Counted from the first letter of the stretch, positions 1 through 9,165 are shown. The stretch is 40,264 nt of DNA from Gammaproteobacteria bacterium (GCA_030594815.1 JAUVEN010000012.1:1-40264); one strand, 5' to 3'. Made by a program: numbers and translations. Notes: a model not told the origin generated them from the sequence alone.

Positions 1-1790
1 GGGTGACGCAATTTGCGTAATGCCTTCGCTTCAATCTGGCGAATACGTTCACGGGTTACATCAAACTGTTTACCCACTTCTTCTAAAGTGTGGTCAGTAT
101 TCATATCAATACCAAAACGCATGCGTAAAACTTTAGCTTCACGAGCTGTTAAGCCTTCAAGAATACCCTGTACTGTTTCTCCAAGGCCGCCTGCTGTTGC
201 AGAATCCACAGGAGACTCAACATTGAAGTCTTCAATGAAGTCACCAAGGTGTGAATCTTCATCATCACCAATGGGTGTTTCCATTGAGATAGGTTCTTTA
301 GCAATTTTGAGTACTTTACGCACTTTGTCTTCAGGCATTTCCATACGTTCTGAAAGTTCTTCAGGAGTAGGCTCACGTCCCATTTCCTGTAACATTTGAC
401 GTGATATACGATTGAGTTTATTAATCGTTTCAATCATGTGTACCGGGATACGAATAGTACGTGCCTGATCTGCTATTGAACGGGTAATCGCCTGACGAAT
501 CCACCATGTAGCATAGGTAGAGAACTTATAACCACGGCGGTATTCAAATTTATCAACGGCTTTCATTAAGCCGATGTTGCCTTCCTGAATTAAATCCAGA
601 AATTGCAGACCACGGTTGGTGTATTTTTTCGCAATCGAAATTACCAAACGTAAGTTGGCTTCCACCATGTCTTTTTTTGCACGACGGGCTTTTGCTTCAC
701 CAATCGACATTTTACGATTGATCGCTTTGATTTCTTTAATTTTTAAACCACTTTCATCACCAATTTTTACTAATTTGGTTTGTGCTTTAAGAACTTCATC
801 ATGGTGATCCTTTAATACTTCCGAGTAACTTTCACCTGCTGCGATATGTTGATCTAACCATTGAAGGTCAGTCTCACTATCAGGGAATGTTGTGATGAAA
901 TGTTTACGGGGCATGTGAGCCTGTTCAACACAAACATCTAAAATAATTTTTTCTTGTGCACGAATACGTGTAATTAACTGACGCATATTGGTTTGAATGA
1001 CTATTGTCATCTTAGGCACAAGTTTCAATTGGGAAATTTGCTTGATGATTGAATCTAAAATAGTAATAGTTTTAGGATCATCGTGTCCATATTTTTGCAA
1101 AGCAGCAATATGTTTATGATGTGACTTTTCGAGTGTAGTGAAACGTTCATGTGCTTCTTCTAAATCGATGCCCGTATCAACTTCTTCCTCATCATCGTCA
1201 GTATTGCCGGCAGCTTTATTTGCATTTGCCGCTGCGATTTCAGCAGGAGTTGGAATGTTATCGGGCGCATCTGGATCAATGAATCCAGAAATGATATCTG
1301 TCAGTTTCATTTGCTCTTTAGCAATTAAACCGTATGAATCAACAAGAATTTGAATTGTTTCTGGATATGAAGAGAGGGCTGCCATCATGTGACGTAGGCC
1401 AGCTTCAATACGTTTGGCAATAGCAATTTCGCCTTCACGAGTCAGCAATTCAACGGTACCCATTTCACGCATATACATACGCACTGGATCCGTAGTTCGA
1501 CCAAATTCACTTTCTACGTTTGCAAGTGCAGCAGCAGCTTCTTCTGCCGCGTCTTCATCGACTGAGTTGCTTGCATTTGCGATAGTTTCTTCATCCGGTG
1601 CTTTTTCATGCACGGTGATACCCATATCGTTGATCATGCCAACGATGTCTTCTATTTGTTCCGGATCGACGATGGTATTTGGTAAATGATCGTTTACTTC
1701 GGCGTAAGTCAGGAATCCCTGCTCTTTTCCTTTAGCAATCAATATCTTAAGTTGAGATTGTTGCGTTTCTTGGTTTGTTGCTTGCGACAT
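1..1790 (-). CDS. rpoD: RNA polymerase primary sigma factor RpoD (sigma-70), C-terminus cut by window edge
   Basis: Primary sigma factor that directs RNA polymerase to housekeeping promoters. Reading down from the ATG at 1790 ([16 protein letters not shown]) the frame stays open to the window edge, giving 596 codons. Visible parts in order are region 1.1, region 1.2 ([11 protein letters not shown]), an acidic non-conserved insert ([18 protein letters not shown]), region 2 with the -10 reading helix ([20 protein letters not shown]), region 3 ([14 protein letters not shown]) and region 4.2 ending in the -35 helix ([20 protein letters not shown]). The family is about 610-615 residues, so only the last 15-20 are missing. 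It lies 102 bp downstream of dnaG on the same strand, the standard dnaG-rpoD arrangement. Several ORFs on the plus strand here are shadows. Confidence 0.98.
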   Translation of the reverse strand, partial: MSQATNQETQQSQLKILIAKGKEQGFLTYAEVNDHLPNTIVDPEQIEDIVGMINDMGITVHEKAPDEETIANASNSVDEDAAEEAAAALANVESEFGRTTDPVRMYMREMGTVELLTREGEIAIAKRIEAGLRHMMAALSSYPETIQILVDSYGLIAKEQMKLTDIISGFIDPDAPDNIPTPAEIAAANANKAAGNTDDDEEEVDTGIDLEEAHERFTTLEKSHHKHIAALQKYGHDDPKTITILDSIIKQISQLKLVPKMTIVIQTNMRQLITRIRAQEKIILDVCVEQAHMPRKHFITTFPDSETDLQWLDQHIAAGESYSEVLKDHHDEVLKAQTKLVKIGDESGLKIKEIKAINRKMSIGEAKARRAKKDMVEANLRLVISIAKKYTNRGLQFLDLIQEGNIGLMKAVDKFEYRRGYKFSTYATWWIRQAITRSIADQARTIRIPVHMIETINKLNRISRQMLQEMGREPTPEELSERMEMPEDKVRKVLKIAKEPISMETPIGDDEDSHLGDFIEDFNVESPVDSATAGGLGETVQGILEGLTAREAKVLRMRFGIDMNTDHTLEEVGKQFDVTRERIRQIEAKALRKLRH

Positions 1791-1892
1791 AAAAGCCTTC
1801 TTACCTGTATTAACAATATCGGGGCGTAAAACCAACGAATTATACACTAGTTTTTAACGCTTTCTTCTAATATATATAGCAAATATTTGCTA

Positions 1893-3701
1893 TTAGTCCG
1901 GTTTTGAAGCACTTTTTACAACATATATTTGCTGTAAGAGCATTTTATACTCGGTCATTTCTGCTTCATCGAGTGAACCGCGGTCTAATTTAGCCTGTAA
2001 ATCGTCATATCGAAGATCAATCGACTGTTTTTTTAGTGCATTCATCACGGCAATAAACTCGACTTCTAATGCTGCACTGTCATCTAATTCGGGTTGTTCA
2101 CTCGCTAATTGGGCTAAGTGGTTGCCAGAAGGTGTTTCACGCCAGCGCTCGATGAGTGCGCTAGTACTTAAATCGGGGCTAATCCTTAATATTTCAAGTA
2201 CTTCCAGTAATAAATCCATGCCTGGAAGGTCAAGTTTTGAGAGTTCGTCTTGATCAGTCGTCTCATTCTGGAGCCATTGTTGCGCAACACCAGGCTGGTT
2301 TAACAATAACGTAATGGCTTTGCGAACTGGCGTCATCGAAGTTGCCGTTTTCTTGCCCGGCTGGCGCGATGTTTTAAAACGACCACCTGCCGCTGGTTTT
2401 GACTGTGGTAAAGCGAGGTCGACTCGGCCCAATTTTTCCAGCTGTTCAAACATTAACTTACGATAAATACCTTCTGGCATCTGCGACAACATGGGGCGAG
2501 CCGTTTCAACGAGCTTGGCGCGACCACCAATACCGCTTATATCGGCTTTATCGGTCAATTGCTTGAATAAATAATCAGAAAAAGTTTGTGCCTGTTTAAT
2601 TTCCTGTTCAAACGCCTCTTTGCCTATTTTTCGAATATAACTGTCCGGATCTTCTCCATCGGGCAAAAACATAAAGCGGGTTTCACGGCCATCTCGCATC
2701 TCAGGTAAACAGACTTGCAAAGCACGCCATGCTGCATCTCTACCTGCGCGATCACCATCAAAACAAAAGACAATTTCAGGTGTGAGCTGAAATAGGCGTT
2801 GTAAGTGGTCGGCTGTGGTTGCAGTGCCAAGTGTCGCCACAGCATAGCGCACATCAAATTGCGCGAGCGCCACCACATCCATATAGCCTTCAACCACCAT
2901 TAGGCGTGGAATATCACGCAGAGCCTGTCGAGCTTCGTATAAACCATAGAGCTCACGGCCTTTATGAAACAGTGGGGTTTCCGGTGAGTTTAAATATTTG
3001 GCATCTTTATCATTTGGCTGATCTTTTGGGAGAATACGACCACCAAAAGCGATACAACGGCCGCGTCGATCCCGAATGGGGAACATGATACGATCTCGGA
3101 AACGGTCATAGCATTTACCGTTATCTTTTTTAATCAGCATACCCGCCGTAACCAGTGCTTTTTCACGTTCGGGCGTATTGCCGAGGGCTTTAAGCAGGTT
3201 GTCCCAACCATCCGGGGCAAAACCAATACCGAAATCTTTGGCGACTTCGCCGCTTAAACCGCGCTCTTTAAGATAACTGACAGCCGTTTGGGCATCTGCA
3301 TGTTGCCGAAGTTGCTGCTGGTAATACTGATCGGTTTGCTGCATTAAATCATAGAGATCAGTTTGTGCTTTTTTAACAGCAGGATCAGGGCGTTGACCAC
3401 CCTCATAGGGCACATCAATCCCCTGACTTCGCGCCAGTTCCTCAATGGCCTCGGGGTAGCTTAAATGCTCGTACTCCATCAAAAAACCAATTGCTGAACC
3501 GCTCGCCTTACAGCCAAAGCAGTGATAAAACTGCTTGCCTTGACTCACGGTGAAAGAGGGCGTCTTTTCTGAGTGAAAAGGACAGCAGGCAGTGTATTCC
3601 TTTCCTTTTTTCTTCAAAGGTACACGTGAATCAACCACTTCGACGATATCGACGCGGTTTAAGAGGTCATCAATGAATTGTTGAGGAATACGGCCAGCCA
3701 T
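1893..3701 (-). CDS. dnaG: DNA primase DnaG
   Basis: Synthesises RNA primers for the replication fork. The 602-residue product has the CHC2 zinc-binding domain near the N-terminus (C40, H43, C61, C64 in CCPFHSEKTPSF and HCFGCKASG). The RNA polymerase/TOPRIM core follows, with the acidic motif VVEGYMDVVAL (E271) and FDGDRAGRDAA (D315, D317). The C-terminal helicase-interaction domain runs from about residue 455. The start MAGRIPQQFIDDLL matches the usual N-terminus of the family and the length is typical (about 580-660). In many gammaproteobacteria it follows rpsU and yqeY directly. Here those genes are almost 6 kb away (yqeY ends at 9575), and dnaG is instead divergent from a secreted GlcG/HbpS-like gene. 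Confidence 0.98.
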   Translation of the reverse strand: MAGRIPQQFIDDLLNRVDIVEVVDSRVPLKKKGKEYTACCPFHSEKTPSFTVSQGKQFYHCFGCKASGSAIGFLMEYEHLSYPEAIEELARSQGIDVPYEGGQRPDPAVKKAQTDLYDLMQQTDQYYQQQLRQHADAQTAVSYLKERGLSGEVAKDFGIGFAPDGWDNLLKALGNTPEREKALVTAGMLIKKDNGKCYDRFRDRIMFPIRDRRGRCIAFGGRILPKDQPNDKDAKYLNSPETPLFHKGRELYGLYEARQALRDIPRLMVVEGYMDVVALAQFDVRYAVATLGTATTADHLQRLFQLTPEIVFCFDGDRAGRDAAWRALQVCLPEMRDGRETRFMFLPDGEDPDSYIRKIGKEAFEQEIKQAQTFSDYLFKQLTDKADISGIGGRAKLVETARPMLSQMPEGIYRKLMFEQLEKLGRVDLALPQSKPAAGGRFKTSRQPGKKTATSMTPVRKAITLLLNQPGVAQQWLQNETTDQDELSKLDLPGMDLLLEVLEILRISPDLSTSALIERWRETPSGNHLAQLASEQPELDDSAALEVEFIAVMNALKKQSIDLRYDDLQAKLDRGSLDEAEMTEYKMLLQQIYVVKSASKPD

Positions 3702-3826
3702 GGTGCAAGTTTACCGGTGAATGGGTATGTAGAACATGCTTATAGTAAATTTACTCAGATTTTTATAGATAAGGTTTAAGGCTATCGTGGTAAATTTATA
3801 TCCTATCAATGCAAAGTGGAGTCATT

Positions 3827-4342
3827 ATGAAGATTCAAAATAAGCTACATAGACAAATTAAATCAATATTTTTATATATCGTCTGCTTTCTTAGTTTTTC
3901 AGTTGAGGCTGCTGATATTGTTAATAGCAAAAATATAGGAATGGAATTAGCCAGAGATATCGCTAATGAGGCTGTTATGGCATGTCGAAATAAAGGCTAT
4001 CACGTTAGTGCAGTTGTCGTGGATCGCTATGGATTAATTAGGGCTATATTAAGAGATGATTTAGCTGCACGATTTACTATAGAGATAGCACAAAGAAAAG
4101 CAAATATGACAGTGATGGCGTGGACTGATAGTGGTGCGTTCAAAAAAGCACGTTCTGATATTCAACAGGAGTTAAATCACATCGAAGGCTTAATTGTGAT
4201 GGAAGGTGGCATTAAAATTACTACTGCAGGTTATAACCTGGGTGCTGTTGGTGTAAGTGGTGCACCTGGTGGAGATAAGGATGCCGATTGTGGAAAAAAA
4301 GCTCTGAAGAAATTGGAAGAACGAATTGAGTTTTCACTTTAA
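3827..4342 (+). CDS. Secreted GlcG/HbpS-type (DUF336) heme-binding-like protein
   Basis: Small protein of the GlcG/HbpS (DUF336) family, some members of which bind heme or act in redox sensing. I chose the ATG at 3827 over the one at 3809 because GGAG at 3818-3821 is well spaced for it, and because it begins with a clean signal peptide (MKIQNKLHRQIKSIFLYIVC, then a cut near VEAAD). That gives 171 residues. The mature part carries the family core: LARDIANEAVMACRNKGYHV, VVVDRYG, and the C-terminal GAVGVSGAPGGDKDADC, which is close to the family signature GA(I/V)GVSGAPGG. It is probably periplasmic. It is divergent from dnaG, and nei follows 69 bp downstream. Actual heme binding is inferred from the family only. 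Confidence 0.82.
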   Translation: MKIQNKLHRQIKSIFLYIVCFLSFSVEAADIVNSKNIGMELARDIANEAVMACRNKGYHVSAVVVDRYGLIRAILRDDLAARFTIEIAQRKANMTVMAWTDSGAFKKARSDIQQELNHIEGLIVMEGGIKITTAGYNLGAVGVSGAPGGDKDADCGKKALKKLEERIEFSL

Positions 4343-4411
4343 AATAGGTCGTAGTACAGCTGATAGAAATTGATTTTTGACAGTATTTATTCATAAAGAC
4401 GGTTTAAAATA

Positions 4412-5233
4412 ATGCCTGAAGGTCCTGAAATACGACGTGCAAGAGATGAACTTGCTCAAGTACTTGAGCAAGGCAAGGTAACTAAAATATTTTTTGCCTT
4501 TGATCACCTGAAACCCTATCAGAGCAAACTAAAAAATAATCGAATTATCGAAGTTAATGCAAAAGGAAAAGCGATGCTCATCCGCTTTTCTAATGGTTAT
4601 ACGATCTATAGCCACAACCAGCTTTATGGTAAATGGATCATCTCGCCAGATGGAAAAATACCAGATGTGAAACGACAGTTGCGTCTTGCTATCCACATGC
4701 AGCAGGGAGCAGCATTTCTTTATAGCGCCTCAGACATCTCTGTTCTAAAAGAACATGAACTTGTGAACCATCCTTACCTGAGTAAATTAGGTCTGGAACT
4801 GCTATCAGCAACAACGACACAAGAAATGGTTAAACAAAGACTGTTAACATTTCATAAGTCACGGCGTACTCTTATGACTCTATTGCAGGATCAGAGGGTT
4901 CTGGCCGGCATAGGTAATTATTTATGTTGTGAAATATTACATGTTTCAGGTTTACACCCTGAAACTCGTATATGTGATCTCAACCAACAGCAACTTGAAC
5001 TGATTGCAGATAACAGCTTTCAGTTAACCCGGCAATCATATGAAACCGCTGGCATTACAAATCTACTGTCACGCGCAGAGAAACTAGCGAAGCAGGGCAT
5101 AGAATTTGAAAGTTATCGTTTTAATGTTTACCGCAGGAAAGGACTTTCCTGTTATCAGTGCGGTGATGTGATTGTGAAAGGAAAATTTTCCGGGCGAATG
5201 GGATATTGTTGCTTAGGCTGTCAGCCGCTATAG
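4412..5233 (+). CDS. nei: Endonuclease VIII (Nei), DNA glycosylase/AP lyase
   Basis: Base-excision repair enzyme that removes oxidised pyrimidines and nicks the abasic site. The 273-residue product starts MPEGPEIRRARDELAQVL. It therefore has the catalytic Pro2 and Glu3 and the EIRRA sequence typical of Nei rather than Fpg (MutM). The lysine of the N-terminal domain lies in NAKGKAMLIRF, and YSHNQLYGKW is also Nei-like. A helix-two-turns-helix region contains QRVLAGIGNYLCCEIL. The C-terminal zinc finger has C-x2-C then C-x2-C (CYQCGDV ... GYCCLGCQ) with the conserved Arg in FSGRMGY. The family is about 260-270 residues. It sits alone in the block between dnaG and the ubiquinone genes, with repeat element B1 just downstream. 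Confidence 0.93.
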   Translation: MPEGPEIRRARDELAQVLEQGKVTKIFFAFDHLKPYQSKLKNNRIIEVNAKGKAMLIRFSNGYTIYSHNQLYGKWIISPDGKIPDVKRQLRLAIHMQQGAAFLYSASDISVLKEHELVNHPYLSKLGLELLSATTTQEMVKQRLLTFHKSRRTLMTLLQDQRVLAGIGNYLCCEILHVSGLHPETRICDLNQQQLELIADNSFQLTRQSYETAGITNLLSRAEKLAKQGIEFESYRFNVYRRKGLSCYQCGDVIVKGKFSGRMGYCCLGCQPL

Positions 5234-5276
5234 GCAAGAGCATCCTTGTCGTCGTAATGATAAAAACGAAGGATCT

Positions 5277-5465
5277 TTGTTGGCTCCGTCATGGACGACC
5301 TGAGCAAAGCGAAGAAGTGCTGATGCGACCTAAGCAACGCGAAGTAGTACCTGATGAACTGCGCAGTTTGCAGTTCTGAGGTAAAACGCGCAGCGGTTCT
5401 ACAGTGCTTCTTGAGCCCACCTACAAATTTTATGTAGGTGGGCTCAAGCGCAGCGGAGCCAACAA
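5277..5465. repeat. Palindromic composite repeat B1 (L module then S module)
   Basis: Intergenic element in the nei-ubiT gap. The outermost 12 bp, TTGTTGGCTCCG (5277-5288) and CGGAGCCAACAA (5454-5465), are perfect inverted repeats. It consists of a 148-bp L module (5278-5425), a 7-bp spacer and a 32-bp S module (5433-5464). S runs TGTAGGTGGGCTC ... GAGCCAACA. L is S inverted with roughly 115 bp inserted. The insert has two tandem units beginning CGACCT(G/A)AGCA, and a GAACTGC...GCAGTTC dyad. A second copy lies at 35176-35364 with the modules in the opposite order. No ORF of note is seen. Confidence 0.85.
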
Positions 5466-5505
5466 TATTCTCACCCTGTCAGTTGCTACCTCTATTTAGG
5501 AGATA

Positions 5506-5519
5506 TTGATCTAGATCAT
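5506..5519. promoter_or_regulatory. FNR/Anr-type binding site upstream of ubiT
   Basis: TTGATCTAGATCAT matches the FNR consensus TTGATnnnnATCAA at 9 of 10 fixed positions. A -10-like TATATT lies at 5542-5547. This would put +1 near 5554 and the centre of the dyad at about -41.5, the classical activator (class II) position. The ubiT start is at 5576. Direct sequence match; oxygen control is inferred. Confidence 0.7.
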
Positions 5520-5575
5520 ATAGTCATCTTATTAGTTACATTATATTTACAGGATTATATTACTGAGAATATAAA

Positions 5576-6091
5576 ATGATGATTACTTTGAAGCCACTAA
5601 AACACTTTCTTCGTTTTGTTCCAGATAAGGTTCACACTCATTTAATAAGTCGAGTAGGTGGTCATTTAATGAATGGGCAAGCGATTACTTCTCGTTTGGA
5701 TTTCATGGAAGGTAAGCGGCTACAACTTACAATTAAAGATACGGGAAATTGTTGGAAGTTTGTTATTCGTAATAATCGATTAGTTGATGATGCTGGATCA
5801 AATAGTGTTGCTGATGTTCATATCTCGGGTGATTTAAAAACATTTTTATTGCTTGCGACAGGTAATGAAGATCCAGATAGTTTATTCTTCTCTCGCCATT
5901 TAAGTCTTGAAGGTAATACTGAAGACGGTTTGTATATCAAGAACCTGATTGATGCAATGGATTTTGATACAGGCGTTTATTTAAAATCTATTTTAGGACA
6001 AACTCTGGCAACTCGTATTGCTCCGGTGGTAGAACGGTTAGAGTTAAGTAAGCGTATACATAGTTTGAGTGAGAAAGTATTATTTAATTAA
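5576..6091 (+). CDS. ubiT: UbiT, SCP2-domain accessory factor of O2-independent ubiquinone biosynthesis
   Basis: SCP2 (sterol-carrier-like) lipid-binding protein of the UbiT (YhbT) family. In E. coli, UbiT works with UbiU and UbiV in anaerobic ubiquinone synthesis. The 171-residue product is the usual size. It shows PDKVHTHLISRVGGHLMNGQ at the N-terminus, the SCP2 core WKFVIRNNRLV..VADVHISGDLKTFLLLATG, and DPDSLFFSRHLSLEGNTEDGLYIKNLIDAMD, which is characteristic of UbiT. Two ATG codons (5576, 5579) are possible starts. It converges on ubiV and ubiU across repeat A1, so all three partner genes are together. An FNR-type dyad sits at 5506-5519. Assignment rests on the motif and on the partner genes. 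Confidence 0.93.
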   Translation: MMITLKPLKHFLRFVPDKVHTHLISRVGGHLMNGQAITSRLDFMEGKRLQLTIKDTGNCWKFVIRNNRLVDDAGSNSVADVHISGDLKTFLLLATGNEDPDSLFFSRHLSLEGNTEDGLYIKNLIDAMDFDTGVYLKSILGQTLATRIAPVVERLELSKRIHSLSEKVLFN

Positions 6092-6099
6092 TTGCACTA

Positions 6100-6228
6100 T
6101 GTAGGTCAGCCTTCAGGCTGACGCAGCGTTCGTTAACCGTATAATTTATTGTGTGAAGGGTATGTTTGGGTAATCGATTGGAGTTGTGGTTGTTTTTATA
6201 TTAGCGTCAGCCTGAAGGCTGACCTACA
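6100..6228. repeat. MITE-like element A1 with perfect 25-bp terminal inverted repeats
   Basis: The arms at 6100-6124 (begins TGTAGGTCAGCCTTCAGGCT) and 6204-6228 (ends GGCTGACCTACA) are exact reverse complements over 25 bp and enclose 79 bp. Each arm also contains its own 8-bp hairpin (GTCAGCCT/AGGCTGAC, loop TC). It fills the gap between the convergent stops of ubiT (6091) and ubiV (6236). No target-site duplication is obvious. The same arm motif recurs at 17573-17670. Confidence 0.88.
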
Positions 6229-6235
6229 AAATTAG

Positions 6236-7111
6236 TTAACAAGATTTCCAGTCAAGACCAGGTTGCCCATACCAGTAGCCATTACACCAGCCACCTTCGG
6301 GGATAGGCAATTCAATATTTGATGAATCATTATCAATGCTTTCTCTAAAGGCCTGGATAATTGAGGCCATATTTTCATCTTGTGGTGAAATACGTAGTAC
6401 ATCAATATTAAGTTCTTTTAGTTTATCAACAACAGATAATAAATTACTCGGTACACCTGATTGCAATTGAATGCCATTTATAAGAAATAGATTTTGATCC
6501 TCCTGAGTTTTCAATGACATACCTTTGTCAAACTGATCACATTTAAATTCGCATTGATCTTTGGGAATGTTAAATGCTCTTGCTGTAAAACAACGAGCAG
6601 AAAATGAAAGCGGGATGTTTCCATAAACAAACACTTCTGTTTCCATACCTTGTGGCTTTCCCTTTTGTAAATCAATAAGTGTTTTTTCTGACAGTTCGAT
6701 TGGTAAAACCCAACGTTTAGCGCCGGCGTCATGTAATACGGCTAATGTTTCGGCGTTATACATATTGATATGAGGGCCCGCGACATAACCTGTTTTACCA
6801 TTTAATAAATGAAGTGCAGAGGTGTCATTAGCTTCAACGGCATATTTTTCATTTGCACAGATCTTTTTAAGCTGAGCAAGTTCAGAGTCAGCAACCAATA
6901 AGGTCATGGTTGATAGAATCACTTCTTTACCTGCTGCTGTTAACTTTTCTGCAATCGTTTGCCAGTCTTCAAGTTTTAACTGACGTCTTTTAGAGCAAAC
7001 AACTTCACCAAGATAAACAATATCGACAGGAAGTTTTTCTACTTCTTCATAAAAGGAAAAGACTTTTTCTTTTGACCAAAAATATTGCAGTGGACCTAAT
7101 GAAAGCTTCAT
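6236..7111 (-). CDS. ubiV: UbiV, [4Fe-4S] U32-family subunit for O2-independent ubiquinone hydroxylation
   Basis: Peptidase-U32-like protein that with UbiU forms an iron-sulfur heterodimer needed for O2-independent hydroxylation steps of ubiquinone synthesis. The 291-residue product begins [21 protein letters not shown]. Four cysteines, C39, C174, C187 and C191, reproduce the pattern of the cluster ligands of E. coli UbiV (C39, C180, C193, C197, shifted by six). They are seen in [19 protein letters not shown] and [10 protein letters not shown]. It starts 19 bp after the stop of ubiU and is surely cotranscribed with it. Its 3' end faces ubiT across element A1. Confidence 0.95.
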   Translation of the reverse strand: MKLSLGPLQYFWSKEKVFSFYEEVEKLPVDIVYLGEVVCSKRRQLKLEDWQTIAEKLTAAGKEVILSTMTLLVADSELAQLKKICANEKYAVEANDTSALHLLNGKTGYVAGPHINMYNAETLAVLHDAGAKRWVLPIELSEKTLIDLQKGKPQGMETEVFVYGNIPLSFSARCFTARAFNIPKDQCEFKCDQFDKGMSLKTQEDQNLFLINGIQLQSGVPSNLLSVVDKLKELNIDVLRISPQDENMASIIQAFRESIDNDSSNIELPIPEGGWCNGYWYGQPGLDWKSC

Positions 7112-7130
7112 ATTCTTACTCTTAATCTAA

Positions 7131-8147
7131 TTATTGCCATGGACGATGATAAGCGCCTAAGGTATGAGAATTTCCTTCAGATAAATGATCAAGCCCTTCG
7201 ATCCATTCTTTATTCGGAGAATAATTTTCTAAATCAGCCTGACATGAATCAATAGCAGTCCGTAATATCCTGGTAACTTGTGCAACATAAGCAGGACTTC
7301 GTTGACGTCCTTCGACCTTAATTGCAGCGACACCCATTTTCATTATTTCAGGGAGTATAGGCAGAGTGTTTAGACTGGTAGGTTCTTCAATCGCATAAAA
7401 AGTATTGTTTTCAACTTGAAAACGACCTTTACATAAAGTTGGATAACCGGCGTTTTCGTCTGCACCATAACTATCAATCAATACGCCATTTAAGCGTGAC
7501 TGTCTTCCTTTAGGTGTTTCTTCCCACTTAACGGCTTTAGCAGGCGAACATACGCCACACGAGTTAGGAGACTCACCGGTTACATAGGAAGATAAAACAC
7601 AACGACCTTCAACCATGACACATAAACTACCAAAGCCAAAGACTTCAACTTCAACGGGGCTATTATCAATAACATTTTTTACTTGAGCGAGAGACAGTAC
7701 CCGAGGTAATACAACACGCTGAATATTGAAGTTGTCTTTAAAAAATCCAATGGCATGTTTATTTGTGGCTGAACCTTGCACTGAAAGATGTAAGCGTAAC
7801 TCAGGATAATTTCTTGATGCATAACGCATTAAACCTGGATCGGCCAGGATAACAGCATCAACCCCAAGCTTTGCTGCATTATCAATGGCTTTAGTCCAGA
7901 GTGACCAGTCTGCAGGTTGTGGAAAAGTATTTAAGGCTAATAAAACTTTTGCCTTTTTCTTATGGGCATAGTCAATGCCTGTTTGTGCTTCTTCAAAGCT
8001 GAAGTTTAATCCGGGAAAATTTCGTGCATTGGTAGCGTCACGAAAACCAATGTAGACAGCATCAGCACCGTTATCAACCGCTGCGCGTAAAGCTGGCAAA
8101 CTTCCTGCGGGACAAACAAGCTCAATTTTATTTTTTAGCGCTACCAT
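7131..8147 (-). CDS. ubiU: UbiU, [4Fe-4S] U32-family subunit for O2-independent ubiquinone hydroxylation
   Basis: Partner of UbiV. The 338-residue product starts MVALKNKIELVCPAGSLPAL and has the U32 core ADAVYIGFRDATNARNF. Cysteines C176, C183, C200 and C239 (GSLCVMVEGRC, CGVC, PTLCKGRF) match the spacing of the E. coli UbiU cluster ligands (C169, C176, C193, C232, shifted by seven). An additional Cys (C197) lies next to the third ligand. GGAGAA lies a suitable distance before the ATG at 8147. The start overlaps the 3' end of yhcC by 7 bp, which suggests translational coupling, and ubiV follows after 19 bp. Confidence 0.95.
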   Translation of the reverse strand: MVALKNKIELVCPAGSLPALRAAVDNGADAVYIGFRDATNARNFPGLNFSFEEAQTGIDYAHKKKAKVLLALNTFPQPADWSLWTKAIDNAAKLGVDAVILADPGLMRYASRNYPELRLHLSVQGSATNKHAIGFFKDNFNIQRVVLPRVLSLAQVKNVIDNSPVEVEVFGFGSLCVMVEGRCVLSSYVTGESPNSCGVCSPAKAVKWEETPKGRQSRLNGVLIDSYGADENAGYPTLCKGRFQVENNTFYAIEEPTSLNTLPILPEIMKMGVAAIKVEGRQRSPAYVAQVTRILRTAIDSCQADLENYSPNKEWIEGLDHLSEGNSHTLGAYHRPWQ

Positions 8148-9073
8148 GTACTTTGTTCTCCATATTTTATTCCCTGGCTATGACCGCGTTGCTTAAGTTC
8201 TGCTGTTATCCCGTTTAAAACATTCCATTTTTGTGAACACCATTCAGGAGCAAGCAGGATATCTTTTTGTGCGGTCCCCGTTAGACGGTGGAAGATGATT
8301 TCTTTAGGCGTTAAAGCAACTAAATCTGCAACAGTGTTGATGTATTCTTTTAAGCTTAGCGGCTGGTATTCTCCTCGTCGCCATTCATTTGCGAGAGCCG
8401 TTCCTTTAACAACATGTAGAGGATGAAGTTTAAGGCCTTCTACACCTTGTTCTAATACTCGTAATAAACTGATTTTGGCATGAGAATTATCTTCACCCGG
8501 CAGACCAATAATTAAATGAGTACATACAGAGAGTTGTCGACTATGTGCTGCCTTTATTGCTTTACAATATGTTGCGTAATCATGTCCGCGATTAACGCGT
8601 TCCAATGTTTTGTCGTAACTTGATTGCAAACCTAACTCTAACCAGACTTCATAACCTTGATCTTGATAATCACTCAGTAAATCTAAAACTTTGTCGGGTA
8701 CACAGTCTGGTCTTGTTCCAATGCATAGTCCAATTACATCAGGTTCAGCTAAAGCACTATCGTATAAACTTTTTAATATTTGCGGATCAGCATAAGTATT
8801 TGTGTAAGCTTGAAAGTAAGCAAGGTATTGCTGTGCACCGGTACGTTTAACTAATACTTTTCTGCCAGCATTAATTTGTTGATTAAGTGATGCAGGCTTT
8901 CGTCCATTAGGACTGAAAGAAACATTATTGCAAAAAGTACATCCGCCACGACCAATTGTTCCATCACGATTAGGACAGGTGAAGTCAGCATCAATTGCAA
9001 TTTTGTGCACGCGTTGCTGATGCTTATTCAACATCGACTGACCAAATGTATTTACATAGTTTGATAATATCAT
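8141..9073 (-). CDS. yhcC: YhcC-type radical SAM protein
   Basis: Radical SAM protein of the YhcC family (310 residues, family about 305-315). The iron-sulfur motif is the unusual long-spaced C-x11-C-x2-C seen in this family: C33, C45, C48 in FTCPNRDGTIGRGGCTFCNN. Other typical stretches are QAYTNTYADPQILKSLYDSA, LCIGTRPDCVPD and WLELGLQSSYDKTLERVNRGH. Its biochemical function is not firmly established. It overlaps ubiU by 7 bp and is the first gene of a set with ubiU and ubiV, behind an FNR-like dyad. That context suggests a role under low oxygen, possibly tied to ubiquinone or to tRNA/metal-cluster modification. The role is inference. Confidence 0.9.
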   Translation of the reverse strand: MILSNYVNTFGQSMLNKHQQRVHKIAIDADFTCPNRDGTIGRGGCTFCNNVSFSPNGRKPASLNQQINAGRKVLVKRTGAQQYLAYFQAYTNTYADPQILKSLYDSALAEPDVIGLCIGTRPDCVPDKVLDLLSDYQDQGYEVWLELGLQSSYDKTLERVNRGHDYATYCKAIKAAHSRQLSVCTHLIIGLPGEDNSHAKISLLRVLEQGVEGLKLHPLHVVKGTALANEWRRGEYQPLSLKEYINTVADLVALTPKEIIFHRLTGTAQKDILLAPEWCSQKWNVLNGITAELKQRGHSQGIKYGEQSTW

Positions 9074-9165
9074 TGTTTAAATTAGTGCAATAAATCCAAT
9101 AACCTTTTAAGTAAGTATGTAGCTTGGAGTAATTCTAAAAGTAGCTATAAATTATGAGGGGTACT

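Noticed and set aside
13-1689. Plus-strand ORFs opposite rpoD (13-399, 616-807, 1138-1353, 1414-1689)
   Set aside because: They lie opposite a complete, unmistakable rpoD reading frame and have low-complexity Ser-rich products typical of antisense frames.
3809-3826. Upstream ATG of the GlcG/HbpS-like gene as its start
   Set aside because: The ribosome-binding site GGAG lies after this ATG and is spaced for the ATG at 3827, which also begins a clean signal peptide.
5277-5465. Possible CRISPR-like array or tRNA in the B1 element
   Set aside because: The tandem units are only two and diverged, spacers are absent, and the element recurs at 35176 as a palindromic repeat; no cas gene is near.
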